Origin: Prevotella sp.
Lineage (GTDB): Bacteria; Bacteroidota; Bacteroidia; Bacteroidales; Bacteroidaceae
DNA: 64,000 nt
Direction of reading: 5' to 3'
Assembly (NCBI GenBank): GCA_017619375.1
Contig: JAFZSL010000031.1
Coordinates: 62,001-126,000 of the forward strand
The translations under genes were made by a program, and so were the position numbers. Below the pieces are notes generated by a model. The model was not told where the DNA came from. It did no database searches and was given only the letters and a program-made list of their open reading frames with translations. Shown piece after piece: positions 38,233-47,089 of the stretch. How positions within the stretch are numbered: the stretch's first letter is position 1; every line of letters begins with the position of its first letter.

Positions 38233-39546
38233 TCACGAGGTCACCACGGAAATAGCCATGCCATCTTTCAACCGTGTCTCCATGCGGTCGCCCGGCTCCA
38301 AATCCGCTATGCTACGCACCGCTTTTCCCTCCTTGAGGGTGATGCTGTATCCCCTCTCCAGAATTCTCTTGGGGTCCACAGCCTCCATCCGTTGTTCCAG
38401 CAATTGCAGCCGATGCCGTTCGTTGGCAAGCAAGGTCGCCACATTGTTGGCCACCCGACTCTCCCATCTCTCCACTACCGCTTTTCCACGCTCCACCCTC
38501 ATCCTCACAAGGGTTTCCATACGACTTTGGCACGCGTCGATTCTCCCCGTCTGCTTCGCCTTGACCAATGCGAAGAGTGTAGGGATGCGTACGGAAAGGT
38601 GTTTGAAGCGCATTTGCTCTTGTTGCATCCTCCCTTCCACCACGTTCAAGATGCGCGCCCCGGCTTGCTCAATACGCAGGTCCACCTGATGAAGCCTGTC
38701 GATGAGTAAAGCGGCAGCGGCGGTGGGTGTCTTCACCCTGACATTGGATACCATGTCGAGCACGCTCTCGTCACGGTCGTGTCCTATGGCCGTGATGACA
38801 GGCAGGGGGAAGTTGACCACATTGCAGGCAAGGTCGTAAGTGTCGAAACCAGAAAGGTCGCTGGTGGCCCCTCCTCCTCTTGTGATGACCACGCAGTCGA
38901 ATTCCTCTACCCGCCTGTTCACTTGGTCGAGGGCGGCGATGACGCTCCTTTCCACCCCCTCTCCCTGCATGACGGCAGCGAACAACGAGGTGTGGAATTG
39001 GTAACCAAACTCATTTCCCTCAAGGTGGTTGCAGAAATCCCCATATCCAGCAGCCGTTTCGCTGGATATGACGGCGATGCGTTGGGTGAACATGGGAAGG
39101 GACAATGAGCGATTGGCATCAAACATCCCCTCCTCCTTCAGTTGGGCGATGATGCGCTGCCTTTTTAGGAGCATGTCTCCGAGAGTGAACGACGGGTCGA
39201 TGTCGCTCACAATCCATGAGAAGCCATAGTTCACATGAAATTGAGGTGACACCTTGAGCAGCACCTTCATCCCCACGGCGAGTCGCTTCCCCGCCACCCT
39301 GTTGAAATGGGCGTTCACCACCGACCATTTGCTTCGCCAGCATACGGCGGAAGCACGTGCCACCGGCGTGTTTCCCGTTGCATCTTTCTCTATGAGTTCG
39401 AGGTAGCAATGCCCGGTCCGCTCGTTCAGTCCGGCAATCTCCGCCTCCACCCAAAAGGAATTCTGGCCCATGCAAGTCTCTATCAATTCACTCACCAGGC
39501 CGTTCAACTCAAGGAGAGTCATTCTCTTCCCCTCCGGCATGCTCAT
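38233..39546 (-). CDS. xseA: exodeoxyribonuclease VII large subunit
   Basis: It degrades single-stranded DNA from both ends with the small subunit XseB. The 437-residue protein has the N-terminal OB-fold (LTLLELNGLVSELIET-type start, then FWVEAEIAGLNERTGHCYLELIEK), the catalytic domain with VISSETAAGYGDF near 158 and the diagnostic VVITRGGGATSDLSGFDTYDLA near 222, and GHDRDESVLDMVSNVRVKTPTAAA near 258. A long coiled coil follows. The ATG overlaps the upstream protease stop by 4 bp (ATGA), so the two are translationally coupled. No xseB is found directly downstream; only 165 bp separate it from buk. Confidence 0.94.
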   Translation of the reverse strand: MSMPEGKRMTLLELNGLVSELIETCMGQNSFWVEAEIAGLNERTGHCYLELIEKDATGNTPVARASAVCWRSKWSVVNAHFNRVAGKRLAVGMKVLLKVSPQFHVNYGFSWIVSDIDPSFTLGDMLLKRQRIIAQLKEEGMFDANRSLSLPMFTQRIAVISSETAAGYGDFCNHLEGNEFGYQFHTSLFAAVMQGEGVERSVIAALDQVNRRVEEFDCVVITRGGGATSDLSGFDTYDLACNVVNFPLPVITAIGHDRDESVLDMVSNVRVKTPTAAAALLIDRLHQVDLRIEQAGARILNVVEGRMQQEQMRFKHLSVRIPTLFALVKAKQTGRIDACQSRMETLVRMRVERGKAVVERWESRVANNVATLLANERHRLQLLEQRMEAVDPKRILERGYSITLKEGKAVRSIADLEPGDRMETRLKDGMAISVVTS

Positions 39547-40952
39547 TGTCCTTTCAAGATATGATATGCCTTCATGAAGTCGGGGATGCCGTATCCGTAT
39601 ACATTGTTGGGTGTCTCATAGTTGTCTCCACTACGTCTAACGGCATCCATCACTTCGTGTGCGGTCTTTTCCGGAGCCGACTGCCACAGGCTCGCCACCA
39701 TGCCTGCCGTGATGGGGCAAGCAAACGACGTGCCCATGTCACTGTTGGGAGTACCCCTGCCGCCGACAGTGGCTGCAGCGCTTCCAAGGGCCATCACATC
39801 AGGCTTCACCCTTCCGTCATCAGAAGGTCCCAGGGATGAGAACACGGCATTGACCCTTTTACGTGTCACCGCCCCAACGGCGAGGATGTCGTGAGAATCA
39901 GCGGGGAAATTCACCTTTTTCCAAGTATCATTGCCGTCGTTTCCAGCACTGTTCACATGGATGATGCCTTTCGAAGACAAGCGTGAGGAGGTGCGGGAGA
40001 TAAGCGAGTGTTTTCCATCCAACTCAAAGTACTTGTGGTCGAGCTCATGATTGTCGAAATCCTGGTAACCGAGGGAACTGCTGATGATGTCCACGCCAAT
40101 GGAGTCGGCATATTCGGCTGCTGCCGCCCAATAATCCTCCTCCACTGGAAACTCCGTATAGTTGTCTTCTGTCCTGAAGAGATAGTAATCAGCATCGGGA
40201 GCCGTTCCTACGAACGCCCCCTTCACATCGAGTGCCATGGTTGAGAGCACACGCGTGCCATGGTCGTGCTCAATGAAGATGCTTTCCGTCTTGAAAGCGA
40301 CGAAATCCTTCGTTCCCAGGATGTGCACGTCTTTCATGGCGGGGATGACATCCACGTTCATAAACCCACCGTCGAACACCGCGATGGTGATGCCTTTGCC
40401 TCTGAACCCCATCTGGTGTAGTTCACGTCCATTCAACAAATCAATGTTGACGGCCGCCCTTCCATATTCATCCTCCCCGTCCTTATAGGGGTCCAATTCC
40501 TTACGGGAGAAGACCCTTGTCGATGGCGTGATGGAATCAGGCGACATGAACACGCACTCCATCTTTTCCACGAAAGGCATCTGCACAAGGGGAGCCGTAT
40601 CAAGCATGTCGTGCACCTTGACCAGCACCGTGTTGTTCCATTTGCTCACACAGACGATTTCCATCTTTGGCGTTTGGGCGATCTGCTTGAGGTAAATGGG
40701 TGACAACGGCAAGTCGGTGGAGTCGATGGGCAGCCCTTGGCGCGCCCTCCTCTGCACCGCCTTCTCAGATAAGAATTCCAGAGGTTTGGACACGGAGAAA
40801 GGTGTTCCTTGCTTGTCGGTGAGAGTCACTCGAAAAAGATATGTCTTTCCCCCCGGGAAGGGGATTTTATCGCCATCGTCCGCATGGGCGATGACAGTGC
40901 CGATGGCCATGGCAACCACCAACATGAGCGTGCGTAAGGAGTTATAAAACAT
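39543..40952 (-). CDS. S8-family (subtilisin-like) serine peptidase, secreted
   Basis: The 469-residue protein begins MFYNSLRTLMLVVAMAIGTVIAHA (signal peptide). The catalytic triad is readable: Asp in GITIAVFDGGFMNVD, His in EHDHGTRVLSTMALD, and Ser in SDMGTSFACPITAGMVASLW, with the oxyanion Asn in HVNSAGNDGND. The usual DSG around Asp is DGG here. A ~150-residue N-terminal segment after the signal may be a propeptide. There is no C-terminal sorting module. It is translationally coupled to xseA, an unusual pairing. A TATTTTTG box lies at 41099-41092, ~140 bp upstream. Confidence 0.9.
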   Translation of the reverse strand: MFYNSLRTLMLVVAMAIGTVIAHADDGDKIPFPGGKTYLFRVTLTDKQGTPFSVSKPLEFLSEKAVQRRARQGLPIDSTDLPLSPIYLKQIAQTPKMEIVCVSKWNNTVLVKVHDMLDTAPLVQMPFVEKMECVFMSPDSITPSTRVFSRKELDPYKDGEDEYGRAAVNIDLLNGRELHQMGFRGKGITIAVFDGGFMNVDVIPAMKDVHILGTKDFVAFKTESIFIEHDHGTRVLSTMALDVKGAFVGTAPDADYYLFRTEDNYTEFPVEEDYWAAAAEYADSIGVDIISSSLGYQDFDNHELDHKYFELDGKHSLISRTSSRLSSKGIIHVNSAGNDGNDTWKKVNFPADSHDILAVGAVTRKRVNAVFSSLGPSDDGRVKPDVMALGSAAATVGGRGTPNSDMGTSFACPITAGMVASLWQSAPEKTAHEVMDAVRRSGDNYETPNNVYGYGIPDFMKAYHILKGQ

Positions 40953-41091
40953 ATTATCTTAAAAATTTAATTAATCAATCAAACATCAAGGGTCATCCTG
41001 TCTTTTCTCGTCACGGCAATCCTCCTTTCTTTTGGGCATCGCTCATCAGGCTTGACGAGAAACAGGATACACCACAAGTAGAAATCGCATA

Positions 41092-41099
41092 CAAAAATA
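41092..41099 (-). promoter_or_regulatory. possible -7 box for the S8 protease - xseA unit
   Basis: TATTTTTG on the minus strand with no clear -33 partner; the leader would be ~135 nt. Confidence 0.35.
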
Positions 41100-41173
41100 G
41101 ATGTTTTTTCGGACATGGCCACGATAAAAGGGAAAAAAAAGCGAGAAAGGGTAGCAAAATGGGAAAATATGCT

Positions 41174-41181
41174 TAATTTTG
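41174..41181 (+). promoter_or_regulatory. -7 box for the MATE operon
   Basis: TAATTTTG, 28 bp before the ATG at 41210; the -33 position is not TTTG. Confidence 0.45.
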
Positions 41182-41209
41182 CAATTTGTAACCAAGAGAC
41201 GAAACCTTT

Positions 41210-42577
41210 ATGGACAACAAACGAGCCACGTTGGAATTAGGAACCAAACCAGTCGGCAAACTGTTGATGCAGTATGCCTTCCCCGCCATCGTGGCAATGA
41301 CAGCCTCGTCACTATATAATATGGTGGACAGCATATTCATCGGCCAGGGTGTCGGTGCGCTGGCCATTTCCGGACTTGCCGTCACCTTTCCGTTCATGAA
41401 TCTCTCCGCAGCCTTCGGGGCGGCTGTCGGCGTGGGGTCTTCCACCATGATATCCGTCCGCCTGGGCCAGAAGGACTACCGCACGGCATTGAACATCTTT
41501 GGCAACTGTTTGAGCCTGAACGTCATCATCGGCGTGTTGTTCGCCATCCTTACGCTCCCTTTCCTCGACCCCATCCTCATGTTCTTCGGCGCCAGCGAGC
41601 AGACCCTTCCATACGCCCGTGAGTATATGGAAATCATCCTTCTTGGTAACGTCATCACCCATATTTACCTCGGGCAGAATGCCATATTACGTTCAGCGAG
41701 CAAACCCCGCCAGGCGATGTATGCCACCATTTTTACCGTGGTGCTCAACACGCTGCTCGACCCTCTCTTCATCTATGTCTTCGGGATGGGCATCCGGGGA
41801 GCCGCCATCGCCACCATCCTTGCCCAGCTTCTGGCACTCTGCTGGCAGTTCCGTTTGTTCTCCAACAAGTCGGAAATCATCCATTTCGAGCGAGGCATCT
41901 ACCGCCTGAAGAGCAACCTCGTAGAGAACATTGTCAGCATCGGCATGTCGCCTTTCCTCATGCACGCCGCATCCTGCTTGATCGTCATCGTGTTCAACAA
42001 GAGCCTTTATGCCTATGGCGGCGACCTTGCCGTGGGTGCCTACGGCATCGTCAACCGCATCTCCTTCCTCTTCTTCATGGTGATTTTCGGTTTGAATCAA
42101 GGCATGCAACCCATCGCCGGCTACAACTATGGTGCCATGCATTTCGACCGCATGCTCAAGGTGTATCGTTACACCATCATCTGCGCCACCATCGTGTCCA
42201 CTGCGGGATGGGCGGTAAGCGAATTCATGCCCTATTACTGCTCCCGCCTTTTCACGACAGACGATGCCCTCATCCGATTAGCTGAGCGAGGCCTGATACT
42301 GGCCAATGCCGCCCTTCCCATCGTAGGCTACCAGATTGTCACCACCAATTTCTTCCAAAGCATCGGCAAGGCCAAAGTGAGCATCTTCCTATCCCTATCG
42401 AGGCAGTTGCTTTTCCTCCTTCCCCTGCTTTTGGTCCTCCCTCGATTCCTCAATCTCGACGGTGTGTGGCTTTCGTTCTCCGTAGCCGACTCCATCTCCG
42501 CCATCGTGGCCTTCGCCATCATGTGGAAATACATCCGCCATTTCAAGAAGCAACAAGAACTAAAATCCAATGGATAA
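41210..42577 (+). CDS. MATE-family multidrug/cation efflux transporter
   Basis: The 455-residue inner-membrane antiporter has twelve hydrophobic segments in two homologous halves. The first half has LMQYAFPAIVAMTASSLYNMVDSIFIGQGVG; the second has YGIVNRISFLFFMVIFGLNQGMQPIAGYNYGA, the MATE-specific block. Family members export drugs or metabolites using Na+ or H+. The substrate is unknown. It opens a cluster of five closely spaced genes: its stop overlaps the next start by 8 bp. Confidence 0.92.
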   Translation: MDNKRATLELGTKPVGKLLMQYAFPAIVAMTASSLYNMVDSIFIGQGVGALAISGLAVTFPFMNLSAAFGAAVGVGSSTMISVRLGQKDYRTALNIFGNCLSLNVIIGVLFAILTLPFLDPILMFFGASEQTLPYAREYMEIILLGNVITHIYLGQNAILRSASKPRQAMYATIFTVVLNTLLDPLFIYVFGMGIRGAAIATILAQLLALCWQFRLFSNKSEIIHFERGIYRLKSNLVENIVSIGMSPFLMHAASCLIVIVFNKSLYAYGGDLAVGAYGIVNRISFLFFMVIFGLNQGMQPIAGYNYGAMHFDRMLKVYRYTIICATIVSTAGWAVSEFMPYYCSRLFTTDDALIRLAERGLILANAALPIVGYQIVTTNFFQSIGKAKVSIFLSLSRQLLFLLPLLLVLPRFLNLDGVWLSFSVADSISAIVAFAIMWKYIRHFKKQQELKSNG

Positions 42578-43214
42578 GCAACACATCATCATCAACGTGG
42601 GCCGTCAGTTGGGTTCCGGCGGCCGTGTCATCGCCCAGCAACTCGCCAAGGAGTTCGATTGCAAATTCTATGACAGGGAACTGCTCAACCTCGCCGCCAA
42701 GGAGAGCGGTTTCAGTGAAAAGTTCTTTGAGCAGCACGACGAACACAAATTGTTTTTCAAATCGCTCTTCCACCTGCACGCCCAGCACATGAGCGACAGC
42801 AATTTCTATACCAACAAATTCTCCCAGGAGAGCCTGTTCCAATTCCAGGCGCAAGCCATCCTGAAAGCCGCCTCTGAAGGCAACTGCGTCTTCGTGGGCC
42901 GTTGCGCAGACTACATCCTTCGCGACTGCCCTGAAGCGGTCAACATCTTCATCACCGCCGACCTGGACCACCGCGTCGCCCAAGTTGCCGCCCGTCATGG
43001 TTGCGACAAGGATGCGGCTCTGAAAATCATCCACACCAAGGAGAGCGAACGTGCCTCCTACTACAATTACTACACGGGGAAGAAGTGGGGCGAGAGCCAA
43101 TCCTACGACCTTAGCGTCAACTCCACGCTCTTAGGCCTGGAAGGCACAACCCGCCTCATCACTCTATTCGTCAAGGAACGCATGGCCATGCTGAGGAAGG
43201 AGGCGGAAGGATGA
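42570..43214 (+). CDS. cytidylate kinase-like family protein
   Basis: The 214-residue P-loop protein has IINVGRQLGSGGRVIAQQLAKEF as P-loop and helix, then FYDRELLNLAAKESGF, and later FVGRCADYILRDCP and VFITADLDHRVAQV. These are the marks of the cytidylate kinase-like group (distinct from housekeeping Cmk), often encoded beside transporters in anaerobes. The substrate is not known. It overlaps both neighbours (8 bp with the MATE gene, 4 bp with the phosphoesterase). Confidence 0.85.
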   Translation: MDKQHIIINVGRQLGSGGRVIAQQLAKEFDCKFYDRELLNLAAKESGFSEKFFEQHDEHKLFFKSLFHLHAQHMSDSNFYTNKFSQESLFQFQAQAILKAASEGNCVFVGRCADYILRDCPEAVNIFITADLDHRVAQVAARHGCDKDAALKIIHTKESERASYYNYYTGKKWGESQSYDLSVNSTLLGLEGTTRLITLFVKERMAMLRKEAEG

Positions 43215-43741
43215 AGAAGATAGGCATCATCAGCGACACCCACTCCTATTGGGACCCACGCTACCTGACCTATTTCGACTCTTGCGACGAAATCTGGCAC
43301 GCTGGCGACATCTGTTCGACCGAACTGGCCGACCGCCTGTCAGAGTTCCGTCCTCTCCGTGCCGTCTGTGGCAACTGCGACGGCGGCGACCTACGGTTGA
43401 TGTTTCCCGAGGTGCTACGTTTCAAATGCGAGGAAGTCGACGTGCTGATGAAACATATTGGCGGCTACCCTGGACGCTACGACCCCAGCATCGCACGCCA
43501 GATTTACAACCACCCGCCCCAGCTCTTCATCAGCGGCCATTCGCACATCTTGAAAATCAAGTATGACAAGACCCTCGGCCTGTTGCACATCAACCCTGGA
43601 GCCGCCGGCATTCAAGGTTGGCAAAAGGAGCGGACAATGGTAAGATTGACCATCGAGGGGAATCAATTTACCGATTGCGAGGTTATCGTATTAGGAGACA
43701 AAGCACTTGGCCCGTCCACCCCAAACGGTGACATGCAGTGA
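43211..43741 (+). CDS. YfcE/MJ0936-type metallophosphoesterase
   Basis: The 176-residue protein has calcineurin-like motifs in order: GIISDTHSYW near residue 6, HAGDIC near 35, CGNCDGGD near 56, KHIGGYPGR near 83 and SGHSHILK near 110, ending with LLHINPGAA. Motif IV is slightly altered (MKHIGG instead of HG-type). Such enzymes cleave phosphodiesters, with two metal ions in the active site. It starts in an ATGA overlap. Confidence 0.88.
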   Translation: MKKIGIISDTHSYWDPRYLTYFDSCDEIWHAGDICSTELADRLSEFRPLRAVCGNCDGGDLRLMFPEVLRFKCEEVDVLMKHIGGYPGRYDPSIARQIYNHPPQLFISGHSHILKIKYDKTLGLLHINPGAAGIQGWQKERTMVRLTIEGNQFTDCEVIVLGDKALGPSTPNGDMQ

Positions 43742-43787
43742 GTCTTGTCCCAAATACATCCATCTTGAAAGACAACACCGACATATC

Positions 43788-44201
43788 ATGTTAAAGGAAA
43801 AAGTACGCATCATCGACCTGCCCAAAATCACCGACCCCCGTGGCAACCTCACCGTTGCCCAGGAGCAGATGGAGGTGCCCTTCCCCATCGCCCGCGCCTA
43901 TTGGACCTACGACGTGCCCTCCGGCGAGTGCCGAGGCGGCCATGCCCACCGACAGTTGGAGCAACTCATCATAGCCACCAGCGGTTCATTCGACGTCAAT
44001 GTCGACGATGGCGAGGAGCGCGCCACCTTCCACCTCAACCATCCTTACCAAGGCTTGTATGTCGGCCCCGGCATATGGCGAACCCTTGACGACTTCTCTT
44101 CGGGAGCCGTATGTCTCGTGCTTGCCTCACAACTCTTTGACGAGCAAGACTATATCCGAGAATACGACGAATTCCTAAAATACGTGGAATGTTTGAAATA
44201 G
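43788..44201 (+). CDS. FdtA/QdtA-like sugar 3,4-ketoisomerase (cupin)
   Basis: The 137-residue cupin has RGNLTVAQEQMEVPFPIARAYW near the N-terminus, RGGHAHRQLEQLIIATSGSFDVNVDDG with conserved His, and YQGLYVGPGIWRTLDDFSSGAVCLVLAS, the WxcM/FdtA signature. Relatives isomerise dTDP-4-keto-6-deoxyglucose to the 3-keto form for surface sugars. The start at 43788 (MLKEKVRIIDL) is preferred over an upstream in-frame Met that overlaps the phosphoesterase. It overlaps the next gene by 13 bp, the usual partner arrangement with a sugar N-acyltransferase or aminotransferase. Confidence 0.88.
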   Translation: MLKEKVRIIDLPKITDPRGNLTVAQEQMEVPFPIARAYWTYDVPSGECRGGHAHRQLEQLIIATSGSFDVNVDDGEERATFHLNHPYQGLYVGPGIWRTLDDFSSGAVCLVLASQLFDEQDYIREYDEFLKYVECLK

Positions 44202-45133
44202 AGAGATATACTCCTGCCCATAAAGAAGCGTGGGACCAGTTTGTGCACCAATCCAAAAACAGCACATTCCTGTTCCTACGTGATTACATGGACTATCACA
44301 GCGACCGTTTCGCCGACCATTCTCTCATGGCTTGGCACAAAGGCCGGCTCTACGCCGTGCTTCCCGCCAACCTCGATGGCGACACCCTGTGCAGCCACCA
44401 AGGCCTGACCTATGGAGGATGGCTGATGGGACGACACGCCACTGTGGAAGGAATGTGCACCATCTTCAAACAGATGGTCGATTTCGCACACCAGTCGGGT
44501 ATCCGCCAGATGACATACAAGGCCATTCCATGGATTTATCACACCTATCCGGCAGAAGAGGACCTTTATGCCCTTTACCACATCTGCGCCGCCCGCATCA
44601 CCAGCCGCCATGTCTCCTCTGCCATCGACCTCTGCTCGCGAATGGCTTTTACGGAATCAAGGAAATCTGGTCTTCGCAAAGCAACGGCAAGGAATCTTAA
44701 GATAGAAGAAGGTGGTCAGGAAAGGTTGGAGGATTTTTGGAAAATACTGGAAGGGAACCTATTCCAACGCCACCATGTCGCCCCCGTCCACACCTTTGAC
44801 GAGATGCGTCTGCTGATGAGCCGCTTCCCCGATCACATCCGCCTGTTTGTCGTCACCGACAACGGCAGCGTGTTGGGCGGCACATTGCTGTATCTCAGCG
44901 ACCGGGTGGTCCACACCCAATACATTTCCGCTTCGGAAGAGGGAAAAGCCGGTGGAGCGCTCGACCTTCTCTTTAACGAATTAATGTCATACGATTGGGG
45001 AACAGCGACTTATTTCGATTTCGGCAGGTCGACCATAGGCGATGGCAGCGAACTCAACAACTCCCTTCTTTTCCAAAAGGAGGGCTTTGGAGCACGCGCC
45101 ATCTGCTATGATATTTATACGATGAAATTATAG
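44189..45133 (+). CDS. FemAB/GNAT-like acyltransferase
   Basis: The 314-residue protein is a double-GNAT FemAB-like domain: TPAHKEAWDQFVHQSKNSTFLFLRDYMDYHSDRF at the N-terminus and DNGSVLGGTLLYLSDRVVHTQYISASEEGK, then LLFNELMSYDWGTATYFDFGRST near the end. These match the second GNAT core of peptidyl or sugar N-acyltransferases. Next to an FdtA-like isomerase it could add an acyl group to an amino sugar. The last gene of the cluster. Confidence 0.75.
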   Translation: MFEIERYTPAHKEAWDQFVHQSKNSTFLFLRDYMDYHSDRFADHSLMAWHKGRLYAVLPANLDGDTLCSHQGLTYGGWLMGRHATVEGMCTIFKQMVDFAHQSGIRQMTYKAIPWIYHTYPAEEDLYALYHICAARITSRHVSSAIDLCSRMAFTESRKSGLRKATARNLKIEEGGQERLEDFWKILEGNLFQRHHVAPVHTFDEMRLLMSRFPDHIRLFVVTDNGSVLGGTLLYLSDRVVHTQYISASEEGKAGGALDLLFNELMSYDWGTATYFDFGRSTIGDGSELNNSLLFQKEGFGARAICYDIYTMKL

Positions 45134-45155
45134 GAGGGAACAAGAGGCCTTAGGA
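45131..45155. repeat. intergenic TAGGAG-AACA-AGAGG element (copy 2)
   Basis: TAGGAGGGAACAAGAGGCC, then TTAGGA, aligns with 54033-54057 at about 21 of 25 positions. It overlaps the last bases of the acyltransferase gene. A 10-bp direct repeat TTAGCCTTAC occurs twice just after, at 45177-45196. Confidence 0.5.
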
Positions 45156-45192
45156 AAAAAGGAAATCCCAGGAGCCTTAGCCTTACTTAGCC

Positions 45193-46191
45193 TTACTTCA
45201 CCTCGTTTATCAATTCCTTGCCTTCCTCGAAGTCTCGTATGTTTTGGAGGGTGGTGACAGCGATGTTGTGGACGGCTTCCTGTGTGAAGAAAGCTTGATG
45301 GGAAGTGACTATGGCATTGGGCATCATCAGAAGCAGGGCCAGTTTGTCGTCATCAATCATCTTGTCAGAACGATCCTCATAGAAATAGTTGGCCTCCTCC
45401 TCATAGACATCAAGAGCGGCAGAGCCTATTTGGTGCGTGCGCAACCCATCGATGAGGTCCTCTGTCTTGATCAACTTGCCACGTCCCGTGTTGATGATCA
45501 TGACGCCATATTTCATCTTGGTGATGGACTCGTTGTTGATAAGGAATTTCGTGTCCTCCGTCAACGGGCAATGCAGGGAGATAATGTCCGCCCCTTCGTA
45601 CAATTCGTCGAGCGTCACCATCTTGACCCCATGTTCACGGGCGAACTGCTCATCGGGATAGAGGTCGTAGGCAAGGATGTTCATCCCGAAGCCTTTCAGG
45701 ATTTTGATGAGTTCCTTGGCGATTTTTCCCATTCCAATAACCCCCACTGTCTTGCCATACATGTCAAAGCCCAGCAGTCCGTTGAGTTTGAAGTTGCCCT
45801 CCCTGGTGCGGTACACCGACCGATACACCTTTCGGTTGAGCGCAAGCATCAGCGTGACGGCATATTCCGCCACGGCATGTGGCGAATAGGCAGGGACCCT
45901 GACCACTCGGATGCCATATTCGCGTGCGGCAGCTACATCCACATTGTTGAATCCAGCACACCTGAGGGCAATGAGTTTCACGCCATAAGAGGCCATCCGT
46001 TCAATCACCCTTCTGTCACACTCGGCATTGACGAAGATGCACACCGCCTCCACCCCTTGAGTGAGGGCCACGGTGTTCATGCTCAATCTTTCCTTATAAA
46101 AATGGATGTCGAAATCAAAATCCCGGTTCACTTTGCTGAAAGTGTCACGGTCATAACTCTTCGCGTCGAAGAAAGCGATTTTTGTAGCCAT
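45193..46191 (-). CDS. ldhA: D-lactate dehydrogenase (2-hydroxyacid dehydrogenase)
   Basis: It reduces pyruvate to D-lactate with NADH in fermentation. The 332-residue protein begins MATKIAFFDAKSYDRDTF, the LdhA start. It has LRCAGFNNVD near residue 77, NAD-binding GVIGMGKIAKELI near 150, ISLHCPLTEDTKFLINNES, MIINTGRGKLI and the active-site His in VTSHQAFFTQEA near 297. The start at 46191 was chosen because the longer frame overlaps the nitroreductase gene. The nitroreductase gene ends 44 bp upstream; the two may share a promoter at 46894-46924. Confidence 0.92.
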   Translation of the reverse strand: MATKIAFFDAKSYDRDTFSKVNRDFDFDIHFYKERLSMNTVALTQGVEAVCIFVNAECDRRVIERMASYGVKLIALRCAGFNNVDVAAAREYGIRVVRVPAYSPHAVAEYAVTLMLALNRKVYRSVYRTREGNFKLNGLLGFDMYGKTVGVIGMGKIAKELIKILKGFGMNILAYDLYPDEQFAREHGVKMVTLDELYEGADIISLHCPLTEDTKFLINNESITKMKYGVMIINTGRGKLIKTEDLIDGLRTHQIGSAALDVYEEEANYFYEDRSDKMIDDDKLALLLMMPNAIVTSHQAFFTQEAVHNIAVTTLQNIRDFEEGKELINEVK

Positions 46192-46235
46192 AAGTATAGT
46201 TTTTATGATATGAATATAGCTTTCAAGTAGAAAAG

Positions 46236-46856
46236 TCAATAACCCACCGGGTGGTTGAGTTCGAGGATGGTGGTGGCTGGCAAGCCAAGAGCCTTGCTGA
46301 CAGCCTCCTTGTCCATCATGGCACGAGGAACGGTTTTCAGTCCGAGAGCGGCACACATCAGACAGATGTCCTGTGAGGCATAGCCGGCATCCATGGCCCC
46401 GAAGACCTCGGACGGACGACGGAACTTGGCTTGGTCGCTCACCAAAAGGATGAATACCGGTGCCGATTTAATCGCCTCCTGCATGCCAGCGAGAGCAGGA
46501 CGGATATCCTCAGCCGTCACTTTTGTCAGTGTGAGTTTCCGAGGGTCATAGATGGACACGCCATCCTTTGTGCAGACATAAGCCACGATGTCTTGAGCAT
46601 TGATGGCCGTGGGAATGGTCAAGAGATTCTTGTCTGGGCGGTTGACGCCACATGCAGCCCAAAGGATTTGCGAGAGTTGTTGGTCGCTCACCGCCTTGTC
46701 GGCACTGTAACTCCGGTCTGAACTTCTTTTCTGCAAGGCTTCCATCAAAGTCACGGGAAGAGTCATGTCGGGTTGTGGAAGTTGTTTTACTTCTTGTGCG
46801 CACACGCCCATCCACACCAGTGAGAGCGTCGCGATGGCAAAAAGGTTCTTTTTCAT
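46236..46856 (-). CDS. secreted nitroreductase-family (SagB-like) protein
   Basis: The 206-residue protein is a small nitroreductase fold: RSSDRSYSADKAVSDQQLSQILWAACGVNRPDKNLLTIPTAINAQDIVAYV, then MDAGYASQDICLMCAALGLKTVPRAMMDKEAVSKALGLP. FMN is the expected cofactor. It starts with a signal peptide (MKKNLFAIATLSLVWMGVCAQE), unusual for a flavin enzyme but seen in Bacteroidota, so it would act in the periplasm. The substrate is unknown. It probably forms a short operon with ldhA. Confidence 0.8.
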   Translation of the reverse strand: MKKNLFAIATLSLVWMGVCAQEVKQLPQPDMTLPVTLMEALQKRSSDRSYSADKAVSDQQLSQILWAACGVNRPDKNLLTIPTAINAQDIVAYVCTKDGVSIYDPRKLTLTKVTAEDIRPALAGMQEAIKSAPVFILLVSDQAKFRRPSEVFGAMDAGYASQDICLMCAALGLKTVPRAMMDKEAVSKALGLPATTILELNHPVGY

Positions 46857-46893
46857 AAGTTTGGGAATGATTTAATGATTATCTTTGGAACTA

Positions 46894-46924
46894 CAAAAAT
46901 AGAGAAATCCAAGCAGAAAACAAA
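46894..46924 (-). promoter_or_regulatory. promoter of the nitroreductase - ldhA unit
   Basis: The minus strand reads TTTG (46924-46921), 19 bp, TATTTTTG (46901-46894), 38 bp before the start. Confidence 0.65.
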
Positions 46925-46985
46925 ACAAAATGAGATAATTTTGCTTTCTTTTCCAATGGCTACAGGAAATATCCCCAAAAAACAC

Positions 46986-46993
46986 TATCTTTG
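46986..46993 (+). promoter_or_regulatory. -7 box for the S9 peptidase gene
   Basis: TATCTTTG, with the S9 start ~95 bp downstream. The -33 region has no good match at 19-21 bp. Confidence 0.4.
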
Positions 46994-47089
46994 CGGAAAG
47001 AACAAAAACGCAGAGAAATGAATGAGAGTAATCGGGGTAATCCGAATAATAATACCACTCAGACTACTCCGACCTCTCCCCAAAAACCT

